Notes under the pieces: generated by a model
The model's database searches: none
Told to the model about the DNA's origin: nothing
The model's input: the letters and a program-made list of their open reading frames with translations, nothing else
Program-made: the position numbers and the translations under genes
From: Chloroflexota bacterium
GTDB lineage: Bacteria > Chloroflexota > Anaerolineae > Anaerolineales > Villigracilaceae
Direction: 5' to 3'
DNA length: 64,000 nt
NCBI GenBank assembly: GCA_013388685.1
Contig: JACAET010000061.1
Location: forward strand, 1-64,000
Shown here: in pieces, positions 8,714 to 17,001 of the stretch
Layout of the letters: every line of letters starts with the position of its first letter
Numbering within the stretch: the stretch's first letter is position 1

Positions 8714-10264
8714 CTACTGCAAATACTCCGTTCCGCCGCCGAGGATGAATCGCAAAACCATGTCGTTGACGATCCACTCGATGGGGGCATGGTCGTCGGT
8801 GAAGACGGTCGTCGTTTCGTAGTCTGTGCGGAGACCGGAGAAGGTCACCTGCATGGTATGGATGAGCAACGGGTTGGCATTCGGGTCATTGGACAATGCA
8901 ACCAGGTTTGCGGCAAAATTTTCTGCTTGTGTTTCTTGTTTTGTGGCGAAGATGATCGTGTTCAATGAGCCAGGTATATCCACCATGTAGATTGAAGGGA
9001 AGACAGTCCCCATCGTGGTCGCGAGTCCATTGACGAGGCGGCGGTCGCCGGGGACGGAGGCAGAGTTGATGGTCAGGACCCCATCGTCGGTCAGGTGTGA
9101 AGCGACGATGCGGAAGAATTCCTGAGTCGTCATGTGTGGAGGGATGTACGGCGGGCGGTAGGCGTCTACAGAGATGATGTCGTATTTGTGTTCGCTCCGT
9201 TCGAGGTTGAGGCGCCCATCACCGATGACAACGTTCAGGTTGGGCATCGTCATGCCGAAGTATTCCTGTCCCACACGGACGATTTCGGGGTCGAGTTCGT
9301 AGCCGTCAATGGGAATGTTTCCATAGACGGCGGTCAACTGGCGGGCGGTGGTGCCGGCGGCAAGTCCCACGATGGCGACGCGCTGAATATCCGTCGGCTT
9401 TTTGTCCGCGTAAAAATACGGACCGGCAAGCACCTGATCCCAGGGACCATCGTATTGCAGGGTGTTCGGGCTGTAAATGGAATGCACGCCCTGCCCTTCG
9501 TTCAGGCGCAGGAGCGTAAACTCGCCCTGTTGCTTGACCTGAATGTAGTTGTATGCCGACTCGGTTTCGTAGATTTGCCCGACATTCTTTTTGACAGATT
9601 GATTTGCGGCAACGAGGGCGATGGTGGCGAGCAGCAGCGGCATCCAAAGGTATTTGAACGTCTCTTTGCGCCCTGCGAATTTTCCCAGCCCTGCCAGCGC
9701 AACGAACAGCAGGAGCAGGCTGAAGAGTAAAAAGGTGCGCGTGGTGCCGATGGCGGGGATGAAGACCAACGTGGGCAGGAATGTGCCGATGAACGAGCCG
9801 AGCGTGGAGATGGCGTAGATTTGCCCGGAGATTTGCCCGGCGCGCGAGGGATCGTCAACACTGAGGCGGATGGCGAAGGGGGAAATGGTGCCAAGCAGGG
9901 TGATGGGTACGATGAACAGGATCAGCACGGCGATGAACGACGCGCCCAGAATGCCGATGTTCAGCGTGTCGAACGCATTTGCCGCGGACCTGAGGACGGG
10001 GCCGGCGGCATAGGGGACGAGTCCCAGCGTGAACGCGCCCCACGCCAGGACGCGGTACATCGCAACGGGAGTCGGGTTGGCGTCCGCCCATTTGCCGCCG
10101 AGGAAGTAGCCGAACGTCAGGTAGATGAGGATCAATCCGATAATGCTCGCCCAGACGATGTTGCTCGTGCCGAACACGTTGCCGATCAATCGCCCGGCGG
10201 CGAGTTCCGCGGCGAGGGTGGTCATGCCGGAGACGAAGACAGTGAAGAGAAGGTAGCGTTTCAT
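8714..10264 (-). CDS. Fused membrane/spermidine synthase-like protein
   Basis: 516 residues. About 220 N-terminal residues form seven or more membrane helices of the MFS-like SpeE-fusion type (VSGMTTLAAELAAGRLIGN at the start). The C-terminal 280 residues resemble a spermidine-synthase methyltransferase fold, with VAIVGLAAGTTARQL as the nucleotide-binding loop and IIGDGR-like and YDIISVDAYRPPYIPPHMTT segments around the catalytic Asp. The family is common in environmental bacteria; whether it makes polyamines is not established. A TATAAT box (10276-10281, minus strand) lies 11 bases before the ATG. Confidence 0.85.
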   Translation of the reverse strand: MKRYLLFTVFVSGMTTLAAELAAGRLIGNVFGTSNIVWASIIGLILIYLTFGYFLGGKWADANPTPVAMYRVLAWGAFTLGLVPYAAGPVLRSAANAFDTLNIGILGASFIAVLILFIVPITLLGTISPFAIRLSVDDPSRAGQISGQIYAISTLGSFIGTFLPTLVFIPAIGTTRTFLLFSLLLLFVALAGLGKFAGRKETFKYLWMPLLLATIALVAANQSVKKNVGQIYETESAYNYIQVKQQGEFTLLRLNEGQGVHSIYSPNTLQYDGPWDQVLAGPYFYADKKPTDIQRVAIVGLAAGTTARQLTAVYGNIPIDGYELDPEIVRVGQEYFGMTMPNLNVVIGDGRLNLERSEHKYDIISVDAYRPPYIPPHMTTQEFFRIVASHLTDDGVLTINSASVPGDRRLVNGLATTMGTVFPSIYMVDIPGSLNTIIFATKQETQAENFAANLVALSNDPNANPLLIHTMQVTFSGLRTDYETTTVFTDDHAPIEWIVNDMVLRFILGGGTEYLQ

Positions 10265-10291
10265 TATGAGCGGGGATTATACCGTCTGCGA

Positions 10292-10326
10292 AACGTTCCG
10301 AAGGTTTCTCAAGCCTTCGGAACGTT
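10292..10326. repeat. Palindromic repeat with perfect 13-base arms
   Basis: AACGTTCCGAAGG (10292-10304) and its exact complement (10314-10326) flank a nine-base loop. There is no T-run on either side, so it is not a normal terminator. The arms resemble those at 11807-11863 and 20779-20827. Confidence 0.7.
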
Positions 10327-10363
10327 GTGAAATTAATAGGGGTTGCGCAAAGCCTCGCGTAGA

Positions 10364-10381
10364 GCGCGTTCTCTAACGCGC
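10364..10381. repeat. Short palindrome GCGCGTT-CTCT-AACGCGC
   Basis: Perfect seven-base arms around CTCT, located between the LysM gene and the preceding palindrome. An inverted near-copy (17 of 18 bases) is at 33240-33259, which marks this as a dispersed repeat and not a local accident. Confidence 0.6.
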
Positions 10382-10392
10382 GTAAGTCCTGA

Positions 10393-11784
10393 TTAACTTC
10401 TGCGCGGGAGTTTCCACCAGAGCAATCCGCCGCCGATGACGAACAACAAGACGACAAGGAAAAGCCCCACGTTGAATTGGCGTGCGGGAGAGTCCGTCTC
10501 AGGCAGGGGTGGAGTTGCAGTGGGAGGGGCTGGGGTGTAGGAAGCGGTTGGGGAGGGTGTGGCAGTTGGCGGGGCGGGTGTGAACGTCGCTGTGGCGGGC
10601 GGGGTGACGAGCAGGAGCAGTTTTTGGTTCGGGTGGATGACCGAGTTGTTGGTCAGTCCGTTCCAACTCATCAAATCGGCAAGTGGAACGTTGTACAGGT
10701 TTGCAATCCACGAGAGGGTTTCGCCGCTGTGAACGGTGTGATAATACCTGCCGTCGGCTTCGGGGGTGAGCCGTTGGATGGCGCTCAAAGTAGGGCTGGG
10801 AGTGACGTTACCCGGTGAAATCAACAGTTTTTGCCCGATGGAAAGGGGCCAGTCTGCCTGAAGACCGTTCAGCGCCAAAATCCGCTCTACTGTGACGTTG
10901 TAGGCGCTGGCAATGGTAATCAGGGTTTGATACGGTTGGACTTCGTGAACGATTCTGCCGTCGGCATCGGGGGGGGCAGGCACCACCATGCCGCGCGGGG
11001 TCGGTGTGACGTAACCCTGTGTATTTTTGTTCGGGATGAACAACTTTTGCCCGGTTTGCAGGGGGGTGTTGCGCGAGATGTTATTCCAGGTTTCGATGTC
11101 TTGAATAGTGATTTGATAGGCGACGGCAATCGCCCAAAGTGACTGTCCCTGCTGGACGACGTGATAGACCTTGCCGTCGGCGTCGGGCGTGGCGATCTTT
11201 ACCGGGACGATCATCTGCGGCACAAACCCCGAGCCGCTTCCACTCCCCGGCTGAGAAGTGCCCGCCGGCACAGAGGGCGAGCCGCTTCCGCATGCCTGCC
11301 CGCCGACGTATGCCGCCTGCAGGACGTAGTATGTCTTGCCGTTGTAGGTGGCAACGCCGGCGCCCACGTGACAGTACGCCGGATCCACAGCGGGGCGCAT
11401 GTGGTCGGGGTCTGCCCAAACCGCCATGATTTCGTCAATGCCCATGCCGCCGCCGCTCACGGCAAAGTTTTCGGTTGCCCAGACCGTGCCGCCACCGCCA
11501 TAACCGGCGGCGGCTAGACGTCCGCGCACATTGCCGATATGCCACGACATGTTGTTGACCGCCATCGTCTCTGCAGTGGCTTGGGCAACCGCGTTGACGA
11601 TCGGGTCTTCGATGAGCGGCGGCAATCCATAGGAGACGCGCAGGGTGTTCATGGCGAGGATCAATTCATAAGCGCTGACCTGATTGGCAGGAGCCGCACG
11701 TTGCGCCGCCCGGACAGGCTGATGAATCAACATGACGCCAATCGCCAGAAGGAATAGCCGGATCAAAGAACGTTGAAAACGCAT
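10393..11784 (-). CDS. Surface protein with CAP (SCP/PR1) domain, three LysM domains and C-terminal membrane anchor
   Basis: 463 residues from the ATG at 11784. A signal peptide (LIRLFLLAIGVMLIHQPVRA) leads into a CAP domain (ELILAMNTLRVSYGLPPLIE, then NNMSWHIGN and WATENFA). Three LysM modules follow, each introduced by a x-ADG-x-x-x-H motif (GKVYHVVQQGQSLWAIA, GRIVHEVQPYQTLITIA, GRYYHTVHSGETLSWIA). A Thr/Pro-rich stretch and a terminal membrane helix ending in RRS complete it. LysM domains bind peptidoglycan glycans, so the protein is probably held on the cell wall; the role of bacterial CAP domains is unknown. Confidence 0.9.
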   Translation of the reverse strand: MRFQRSLIRLFLLAIGVMLIHQPVRAAQRAAPANQVSAYELILAMNTLRVSYGLPPLIEDPIVNAVAQATAETMAVNNMSWHIGNVRGRLAAAGYGGGGTVWATENFAVSGGGMGIDEIMAVWADPDHMRPAVDPAYCHVGAGVATYNGKTYYVLQAAYVGGQACGSGSPSVPAGTSQPGSGSGSGFVPQMIVPVKIATPDADGKVYHVVQQGQSLWAIAVAYQITIQDIETWNNISRNTPLQTGQKLFIPNKNTQGYVTPTPRGMVVPAPPDADGRIVHEVQPYQTLITIASAYNVTVERILALNGLQADWPLSIGQKLLISPGNVTPSPTLSAIQRLTPEADGRYYHTVHSGETLSWIANLYNVPLADLMSWNGLTNNSVIHPNQKLLLLVTPPATATFTPAPPTATPSPTASYTPAPPTATPPLPETDSPARQFNVGLFLVVLLFVIGGGLLWWKLPRRS

Positions 11785-11806
11785 TAAGTAACTCACTTTA
11801 CGCAAA

Positions 11807-11863
11807 ACGTCCCGAGGGTTCTCTGGGAAGAATCCTGTCAACCGCTAAACCCTTCGGGACGGT
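11807..11863. repeat. Palindromic repeat, CGTCCCGAGGGTT family
   Basis: Arms ACGTCCCGAGGGTT (11807-11820) and AACCCTTCGGGACGGT (11848-11863) pair with a single bulge around a 27-base spacer. It lies in the 172-base gap between the divergent genes at 11784 and 11957. The same arms recur at 20779-20827. Confidence 0.7.
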
Positions 11864-11940
11864 GTGTGACATCCGTGAGTAATTATAATTCCCCGCCAGC
11901 CCGTCCCGAAAAAACGGGAAAATGTGGATAGTTTGTGTGG

Positions 11941-11946
11941 TAAAAT
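11941..11946 (+). promoter_or_regulatory. Extended -10 box (TGGTAAAAT) ahead of the repeat protein
   Basis: TG-G-TAAAAT ends at 11946, ten bases before the ATG at 11957. No -35 box and no ribosome-binding site are visible, which fits a very short leader. Confidence 0.45.
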
Positions 11947-11956
11947 CCTGCCCGCC

Positions 11957-12478
11957 ATGCTCGAAACCAACCCTCTTCCCGAAGCGGAGCCTTCCCAGGC
12001 GACGGGGATTTCCCAGTCGCATGTCGGCGCGGTACATGCCGAGACGGTACGGATGTACCAGTCTGATGCGGAGACGGTCAGCGCTGGGAAGGTGGAATTG
12101 CGCCAGAGTGCGGCGGGCAGTATCAAAGCCGATTCGATCGTCTCGCAACAATCTGCTTTGGCATCGGTGGAGACGCAGGAACTGACTGCCAGCCAGAGTG
12201 CCTTTGGAGCGGTTCGGGCGGAGAGATTGTCTGTGAGCGGGTATGCCGGCGCGGTCGCGGCGGGCAGCGCAGAAATCCATCATGCGGCGGCAGGTGTCGT
12301 AGTGGGGCGGGAGGTCCATGTGCGCGATTCGCGGGTGGGTGTTCTGCTAGCCCGCGAGGTGCATGGCGATGTTACACCGCTGCTCGATGTGCGCGGCGCG
12401 CTGGTGGCGGGTCTGACCGGCGGTTTGTTTGCCGGGCTGATGTTATTGCTGGGACGCATGTTGTTCCGGCGCAGGTAA
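11957..12478 (+). CDS. Membrane-anchored solenoid of eight 15-residue repeats, unrecognised
   Basis: 173 residues from the ATG at 11957 (an in-frame ATG at 11924 lies upstream of the -10 box). Residues 20-139 form eight consecutive repeats of exactly 15 residues with consensus QSxxGxVxAExVxxx: for example QSHVGAVHAETVRMY, QSDAETVSAGKVELR, QSAAGSIKADSIVSQ and QSAFGAVRAERLSVS. Repeats six to eight lose the QS pair but keep the period. A membrane helix (ALVAGLTGGLFAGLMLLLG) and a basic tail (RMLFRRR) follow. The alternating small and hydrophobic pattern suggests a beta-solenoid like bactofilin or polymer-forming proteins, but I do not recognise a named family. There is no signal peptide, so the solenoid probably faces the cytoplasm. 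Confidence 0.8.
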   Translation: MLETNPLPEAEPSQATGISQSHVGAVHAETVRMYQSDAETVSAGKVELRQSAAGSIKADSIVSQQSALASVETQELTASQSAFGAVRAERLSVSGYAGAVAAGSAEIHHAAAGVVVGREVHVRDSRVGVLLAREVHGDVTPLLDVRGALVAGLTGGLFAGLMLLLGRMLFRRR

Positions 12479-12490
12479 TTCGAATGTAGC

Positions 12491-12507
12491 GCGGCACGCC
12501 GTGCCGC
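12491..12507. repeat. GC-rich palindrome GCGGCACG-C-CGTGCCGC
   Basis: Perfect eight-base arms about one central base, right after the stop codon of the repeat-protein gene and 70 bases before rplY. There is no T-run in either direction. It resembles a REP-type element. Confidence 0.5.
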
Positions 12508-12577
12508 GTGCAGAAATTCTATTTCATAGAGCGAAGGTAATCACGCTGAAACGTGGTGAGAGGCGCTCGAGGAGTAA

Positions 12578-13231
12578 ATGATGGAAAAAGTAGTACTTAA
12601 AGCCTCCAAACGCGATGTGGCGGGCAAGCAGGTGAAGGCGTTGCGCCGCGAAGGCAAACTGCCTGCGGTGATCTACGGCAAGCATACCGAACCGATCAAC
12701 ATTTCGTTGGACGCCCATAGCGCATCACTGGCATTGGCGAAGGCGACTTCCTCAAGCATTGTGATACTTGATGTGGACGGCAAGGAATATCCCGCACTCG
12801 TCCGCGAGAAACAGCGCGATTTCATCAAGAACCGCCTGCTACATGTGGATTTTCTGGCGGTTTCGCTCACGGAAAAACTCCGCGCCACCGTTTCTCTGCA
12901 TTTTGTCGGCGTATCCACAGCCGTAAAAGATTATGCGGCGGTGCTTGTTCATAACCTTGAACAATTCCATGTGGAATGTCTTCCGACCGACCTGCCCGAA
13001 CATATTGTGGTAGATATTTCCCTGCTGGCGCGTGTAGGCGATATCATCCGGGTGCGGGATGTGGCGGTGTCGGATAATATTCGCGTGTTGGAGAATCCCG
13101 ATACGGTCGTGGCGGTTGCCAGCGCGCCGAAGGTGGAAGAGACCGTGGCTGGCGCGGAGGGTGCACTGGCTCCCACTGTAACCGAGCCGGAAATCGCCGT
13201 GGAACGAGGTAAGAAGGAAGAGGAGGAGTAG
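12578..13231 (+). CDS. rplY: Ribosomal protein bL25, long (CTC) form
   Basis: 217 residues. The N-terminal 5S-rRNA-binding L25 domain is clear (ASKRDVAGKQVKALRREGKLPAVIYG), followed by the TL5/CTC C-terminal domain (LLHVDFLAVSLTEKLRATVSLHFVG, then VECLPTDLPEHIVVDIS) and a Glu-rich tail. It binds 5S rRNA in the central protuberance of the large subunit. Two adjacent ATGs (12578 and 12581) follow GAGGAG; either could start. A strong terminator follows, so it appears to be transcribed alone. Confidence 0.95.
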   Translation: MMEKVVLKASKRDVAGKQVKALRREGKLPAVIYGKHTEPINISLDAHSASLALAKATSSSIVILDVDGKEYPALVREKQRDFIKNRLLHVDFLAVSLTEKLRATVSLHFVGVSTAVKDYAAVLVHNLEQFHVECLPTDLPEHIVVDISLLARVGDIIRVRDVAVSDNIRVLENPDTVVAVASAPKVEETVAGAEGALAPTVTEPEIAVERGKKEEEE

Positions 13232-13249
13232 GATTTTTCCTGCCGATCC

Positions 13250-13281
13250 ATCGGGACACCCTGGTGTCCCGATTTTATTTT
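13250..13281 (+). terminator. Intrinsic terminator after rplY
   Basis: Ten-base arms ATCGGGACAC and GTGTCCCGAT enclose CCTG, followed directly by TTTTATTTT. It lies 19 bases after the rplY stop codon. Confidence 0.9.
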
Positions 13282-13399
13282 CTGCTGGATGAAACCGGAA
13301 AGGCTAGATGGTGTTGTAGCGTTTGTGTCTGCTTGAAATGAGTCGTTTTGGACGATGGAACCCATGGAAAGGATGCAGACTCGGCACCCAATATCCTTC

Positions 13400-13428
13400 T
13401 TGACAGCCCGAGTCAATGAATTGATAAT
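13400..13428 (+). promoter_or_regulatory. Consensus promoter of the ECF operon, leaderless
   Basis: TTGACA (13400-13405), a 17-base spacer and GATAAT (13423-13428). The -10 box ends seven bases before the ATG at 13436, which puts the expected start of transcription on or next to the A of the start codon. No ribosome-binding site is present. Confidence 0.8.
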
Positions 13429-13435
13429 CCCTTCG

Positions 13436-15049
13436 ATGAGCGATACTCCCCTTGTAGTCGAAAATCTATCCTTCCGTTACCGTGACCGTACCGATACGGC
13501 GATACGGAATATTTCCTTCGAAGCGAAGCCGGGCGAGGTGCTTTTGATTGCCGGCGCCAGCGGTTGCGGAAAGACGACGCTGATCCGCTGCCTGAACGGG
13601 TTGATTCCACGCTCGTACAAAGGGGAAATAAGCGGCTCTGTGCGCGTCTTTGGGGAGGACACATCCACCTGGAAACTGGCGCAAATCTCCCAAAAAATCG
13701 GCACGGTTTTGCAAGACCCCGAACGACAGATTCTCGGCACGCGGGTGCTGAATGAGGTCGCTTTTGGGTTGGAGAATCTGGGGCTGCCGCGCGAAGAGAT
13801 TTTGGAACGGGCAGACGAGGCGCTCAGGTTTTTGAAGATTTTCCACCTGCGGGAGCGCGAGACATTCACGCTTTCGGGCGGGGAAAAACAAAAAGTAGCG
13901 CTGGCGGGCGTGCTGGCGATGCGCCCGTCCATTTTATTGCTCGATGAGCCGCTGGCGAGCCTCGATCCCGCCTCGGCGCAGGATGCGCTGGACACTGCCC
14001 GCTTCCTGGCCGACCAGGGCATGACCATCTTGATGGTGGAGCATCGGGTGGAGGATGTTCTGCGGATCAAACCGGAACGGGTGATGTTCATGAGCGGCGG
14101 GGAGATTCGTTACCTGGGGAGTCTTTCGGGGTTATCCAAAGTAGTGAATTACCGCGAAGTGAAACTGCCGGCAAAAGAGATTGTCGAACGGGCGAAGCAG
14201 GATCCGCCTCCGGCGGAGATTCGGATTCTGCCCGGCGCGGCAGGCAAAGGGGAGTCTGAGGCGCTGGTCAGGTTCGAGGATGTCGCTTTTGGGTATGAGG
14301 CGGATGTAGAGGTGTTGCACGGAATCAATTTGGAGATCAGGCGTGGCGATGTGATCGCTGTGGTGGGTCCGAACGGCGCGGGCAAGACGACGTTCGTCAA
14401 ACATGCCATCGGTCTGCTCAAGCCGAAGAGGGGGCGTGTTCTGGTGAACGGGCGCGATACAAGGGAAGCCAGTGTGGCGCAAATTGCCAGTACGCTGGGA
14501 TATGTATTTCAAAGCCCGAGCCACATGTTGTTTGCGCCGACGGTGTACGACGAGTTGGCGTTCGGACCGAAGAATTTGAAGCACGCGAAGGAACAAATTG
14601 AACAGGAGGTGAAAGAGGCGCTGAGAATTGTGAACCTTTCCGCTCAAGAGCAAGACCCGCCGCTGGCGCTGTCTTTTGGACAGCAGAAGCGCGTGAGCAT
14701 CGCGGCGATTCTGGCAATGCAATCGCGCATCCTGGTGATGGATGAGCCAACCGCCGGGCAGGATTATCAGAATTACATGAATTTCATGGATTCGATCCTG
14801 CAATTGCCTACCTTTGAGGCGATTTTGTTCATCACCCACGATGTAGACCTGGCGGTCATTTACGCCAACCGCGTGCTGATCGTGAACGAAGGCAGACTGG
14901 TTGCCGACGGAACGCCGCAGGAGGTGCTGCGCGACTTCGACCGACTCAAAGCCAACCGCCTCGTGCCGACCTCGTTGCTGGCTCTCAATCTGGAGCGTTT
15001 CCCTGCAACGGGCCGCTTTATGAAGGCCGAGGCGCTGGCGCATATCTGA
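13436..15049 (+). CDS. ECF transporter energising module: two fused ATPase domains (EcfA1-EcfA2)
   Basis: 537 residues holding two complete ABC ATPases. Walker A motifs are at residues 40-48 (GASGCGKTT) and 311-319 (GPNGAGKTT). Signature loops are LSGGEKQKVALAG and a variant LSFGQQKRVSIAA, and Walker B motifs are ILLLDEPLASLDP and ILVMDEPTAGQD. It powers uptake by an energy-coupling-factor transporter with the S and T components encoded next. The ATG at 13436 is preferred over one at 13355 because a consensus promoter lies between them. The downstream gaps are short (24 and 69 bases), so this is one operon. Confidence 0.92.
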   Translation: MSDTPLVVENLSFRYRDRTDTAIRNISFEAKPGEVLLIAGASGCGKTTLIRCLNGLIPRSYKGEISGSVRVFGEDTSTWKLAQISQKIGTVLQDPERQILGTRVLNEVAFGLENLGLPREEILERADEALRFLKIFHLRERETFTLSGGEKQKVALAGVLAMRPSILLLDEPLASLDPASAQDALDTARFLADQGMTILMVEHRVEDVLRIKPERVMFMSGGEIRYLGSLSGLSKVVNYREVKLPAKEIVERAKQDPPPAEIRILPGAAGKGESEALVRFEDVAFGYEADVEVLHGINLEIRRGDVIAVVGPNGAGKTTFVKHAIGLLKPKRGRVLVNGRDTREASVAQIASTLGYVFQSPSHMLFAPTVYDELAFGPKNLKHAKEQIEQEVKEALRIVNLSAQEQDPPLALSFGQQKRVSIAAILAMQSRILVMDEPTAGQDYQNYMNFMDSILQLPTFEAILFITHDVDLAVIYANRVLIVNEGRLVADGTPQEVLRDFDRLKANRLVPTSLLALNLERFPATGRFMKAEALAHI

Positions 15050-15073
15050 ATTTTTGCAGAGGAGAATGTAGAA

Positions 15074-16006
15074 ATGAACAAAAGTCTCACCAATGTTGTC
15101 CTGTCGCTTGTGGGCGTTTTGGTCATCCTGCTCCTGTTGGTGTACGGAGTAGGAAGTGTCAATGAACGTTTCCAAACCGGCGAGAACGCCGTGTTGCGTT
15201 TTGTCTTTGTCGGTTTGGGCCTGCTCGTTGCCTTTCTGATTTACTACTTCACTCGCGATAACGCGGCGTGGGAAGTAGGCACCCGTCAGGTGGTGTGGAT
15301 GGCGATCGGCGCGGCGTTGTATGCGGTATTTTCCTGGTTGTTCAACGGCACGGTATTTGTGATTCCTTCGGTGAGCCAGGTGGCGCTTCGCCCTGCCATT
15401 GCCATTCCCATGTTCTTCGGTTATGCCTTTGGTCCGGTGGTCGGTCTCTTTACGGGAGCCATTGGCAACACCTTCGGCGATGCGCTGACGGGTTTTGGGC
15501 TGTTTCCGCAGTGGAGCATGGGGAATGGTCTGGTGGGTTTCATCGCCGGCTTGCCCATGCTGTTTGGCGATAAAAAGAAGAGCCTGGACACCGTTTTTTG
15601 GCTCAGCGGCGTGCTGGCGGTGCTGGGGGCGGTGATGTACTTCCTCAACCCCGACCAGCCGAATACGCTGTTCTTCGACCCTGCCAATAACATCTTTGGC
15701 GATGCCCAGATCACGCTTTTTGCGGGCATCTCTCTGCTGGTTGGGTTTGTGCTGGTGGCGGTCGTCCGTTTTGCCTTTGGCAATAATATTGATATTGCCG
15801 CAGCCGTCACGTGGGGAATGCTCGGTAACATTCTCGGCATCGGCTTTGCCGCCATTTCCGATATTTGGATCAACGGTTATTCCCCGGTGGTTGCCATTGT
15901 GGGCGAGTTTCTGCCTGCGGCCGGACCGAACCTGATTTTTGCCGCCATCCTTGTGCCGCTGCTTGTTGCTGCATACGCCTCTGTCCAGAGACAATCGGGC
16001 AGATAA
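15074..16006 (+). CDS. ECF transporter S component (substrate-binding membrane subunit)
   Basis: 310 residues with two N-terminal membrane helices before the usual S-component core. The core shows IAIPMFFGYAFGPVVGLFTG and GNTFGDALTGFGLFPQWSMG followed by NGLVGFIAGLP, the pattern of the ECF S-component superfamily. A second block (FGDAQITLFAGISLLVG onward) adds further helices, which makes it longer than the usual 170-200 residues. It should bind a vitamin or micronutrient, but no riboswitch or biosynthetic neighbour identifies the substrate. AGAGGAGAA serves as the ribosome-binding site. Confidence 0.85.
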   Translation: MNKSLTNVVLSLVGVLVILLLLVYGVGSVNERFQTGENAVLRFVFVGLGLLVAFLIYYFTRDNAAWEVGTRQVVWMAIGAALYAVFSWLFNGTVFVIPSVSQVALRPAIAIPMFFGYAFGPVVGLFTGAIGNTFGDALTGFGLFPQWSMGNGLVGFIAGLPMLFGDKKKSLDTVFWLSGVLAVLGAVMYFLNPDQPNTLFFDPANNIFGDAQITLFAGISLLVGFVLVAVVRFAFGNNIDIAAAVTWGMLGNILGIGFAAISDIWINGYSPVVAIVGEFLPAAGPNLIFAAILVPLLVAAYASVQRQSGR

Positions 16007-16016
16007 ATCAATATCT

Positions 16017-16064
16017 CCCCCACCCCCACCCCTCTCCCAGCGGGAGAGGGGCGCGGGGTGGGGG
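16017..16064 (+). repeat. C/G-tract hairpin between the S and T genes of the ECF operon
   Basis: A long hairpin with arms of about 20 bases: CCCCTCTCCC opposite GGGAGAGGGG around an AGC loop, extended outward by CCCCACCCC-type and GGGGTGGGGG-type tracts. It ends directly before the AAGGTGA ribosome-binding site of the T-component gene. It has no following T-run, so it is more likely an mRNA-processing, stability or translation element, or an inserted repeat, than a terminator. Confidence 0.7.
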
Positions 16065-16075
16065 AAGGTGAAACC

Positions 16076-16951
16076 ATGTTGGTTGCCTGGAAGTACCGAA
16101 AACGAGAGAATTCCTTTATTCAGTCCTTCGACCCGCGCGCCTGGCTGATTTTCTATGCCTGTTATCTGGTCGGTCTGGTAACGTTTTGGGATGTTCGTTA
16201 CCTGCTTCCGTTTTTTGGCGTTGCGCTGTTTGTCTTGTTTACCTCCGGCGTGAAGTGGCACGAGATCCGCCGGGCGTTCTTATTCATTGTAGGGTTTGTT
16301 TTCTTCTTTGCCATTCTCACCTTCCTGACCGGGCGCGGCGGGGTGGAGCATTACCAGCAGGAGCATTTAATCCGCCAGTTCAAAGCATCCTTTTCCATTT
16401 TGGGCTGGGTCCCCACGCTGGATATTACCGTTGAAAGGGTTTTCTACGCCATCAGCCAGTTTGTGAAAGTTTCGAGCCTGGCAATTATGACCATTTTGAT
16501 TCCCTATTCTCTCGATCCACGCCTGTATGGTATTACCTTCAAAGGGCTGGGATTGAACGACAAATTTGCCTACGCCATGGATTTGACCATGCGCTTCATC
16601 CCGACCTTTGCCCGCGACTTTCAACTGACGGTGGATGCCCAGCGGGCGCGCGGCTATGAACTCGAAAAACTCAGCGGCGGACTGGTGGAGCAAGTCCGCA
16701 AAATGGGACCGATTTTTGTACCGGTGATTATCCATGCCATCATCGGGAGCGAAGATATTATTGACGCCATGGATTTGCGCGCCTTTGGCATCGGTCCGCG
16801 CACGTGGATTGACGTGCTGGAACGCAGGCGGCGCGATGATATTTTGATTCGAATCGGCGTCGTCCTTCTCCTTGCTTCAGTGATGTTGGGAGTTCTGGGG
16901 TTGGGGAACTTCTGGGTTCCTGACGCTCTGCTCACACTGGCAGGCGGTTAA
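16076..16951 (+). CDS. ecfT: ECF transporter T component (EcfT/CbiQ family)
   Basis: 291 residues, five or six membrane helices. The cytoplasmic coupling helices carry the family signature: VDAQRARGYELEK matches the conserved Ala-Arg-Gly motif that contacts the ATPases, and a second copy is degenerate (AMDLRAFGIGPR). FDPRAWLIFYACYLV near the N-terminus is also typical. It transmits ATP hydrolysis to the S component. The ATG at 16076 follows AAGGTGA; an upstream in-frame ATG at 16058 lies inside the hairpin arm and is unlikely. Confidence 0.92.
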   Translation: MLVAWKYRKRENSFIQSFDPRAWLIFYACYLVGLVTFWDVRYLLPFFGVALFVLFTSGVKWHEIRRAFLFIVGFVFFFAILTFLTGRGGVEHYQQEHLIRQFKASFSILGWVPTLDITVERVFYAISQFVKVSSLAIMTILIPYSLDPRLYGITFKGLGLNDKFAYAMDLTMRFIPTFARDFQLTVDAQRARGYELEKLSGGLVEQVRKMGPIFVPVIIHAIIGSEDIIDAMDLRAFGIGPRTWIDVLERRRRDDILIRIGVVLLLASVMLGVLGLGNFWVPDALLTLAGG

Positions 16952-16954
16952 AGC

Positions 16955-16984
16955 AAAAGCGACGCGGGCAGCGTCGCTTTTTTC
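16955..16984 (+). terminator. Intrinsic terminator of the ECF operon
   Basis: AAGCGACGC and GCGTCGCTT flank GGGCA and are followed by TTTTTC, three bases after the T-component stop codon. Preceding A residues give weak bidirectional character toward the convergent DUF1684 gene. Confidence 0.92.
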
Positions 16985-17001
16985 TTGTTGAGAGATGGCT
17001 A

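Noticed and set aside
10292..10326. Palindrome as an intrinsic terminator
   Set aside because: Strong stem but no U-tract on either strand; a TATAAT box follows it directly in the minus direction.
14132..16261. 709-codon open frame antisense to the ECF operon
   Set aside because: It is a mirror of three well-supported genes; its product is rich in His, Arg and Gln with no domain or ribosome-binding site, a by-product of the codon bias.
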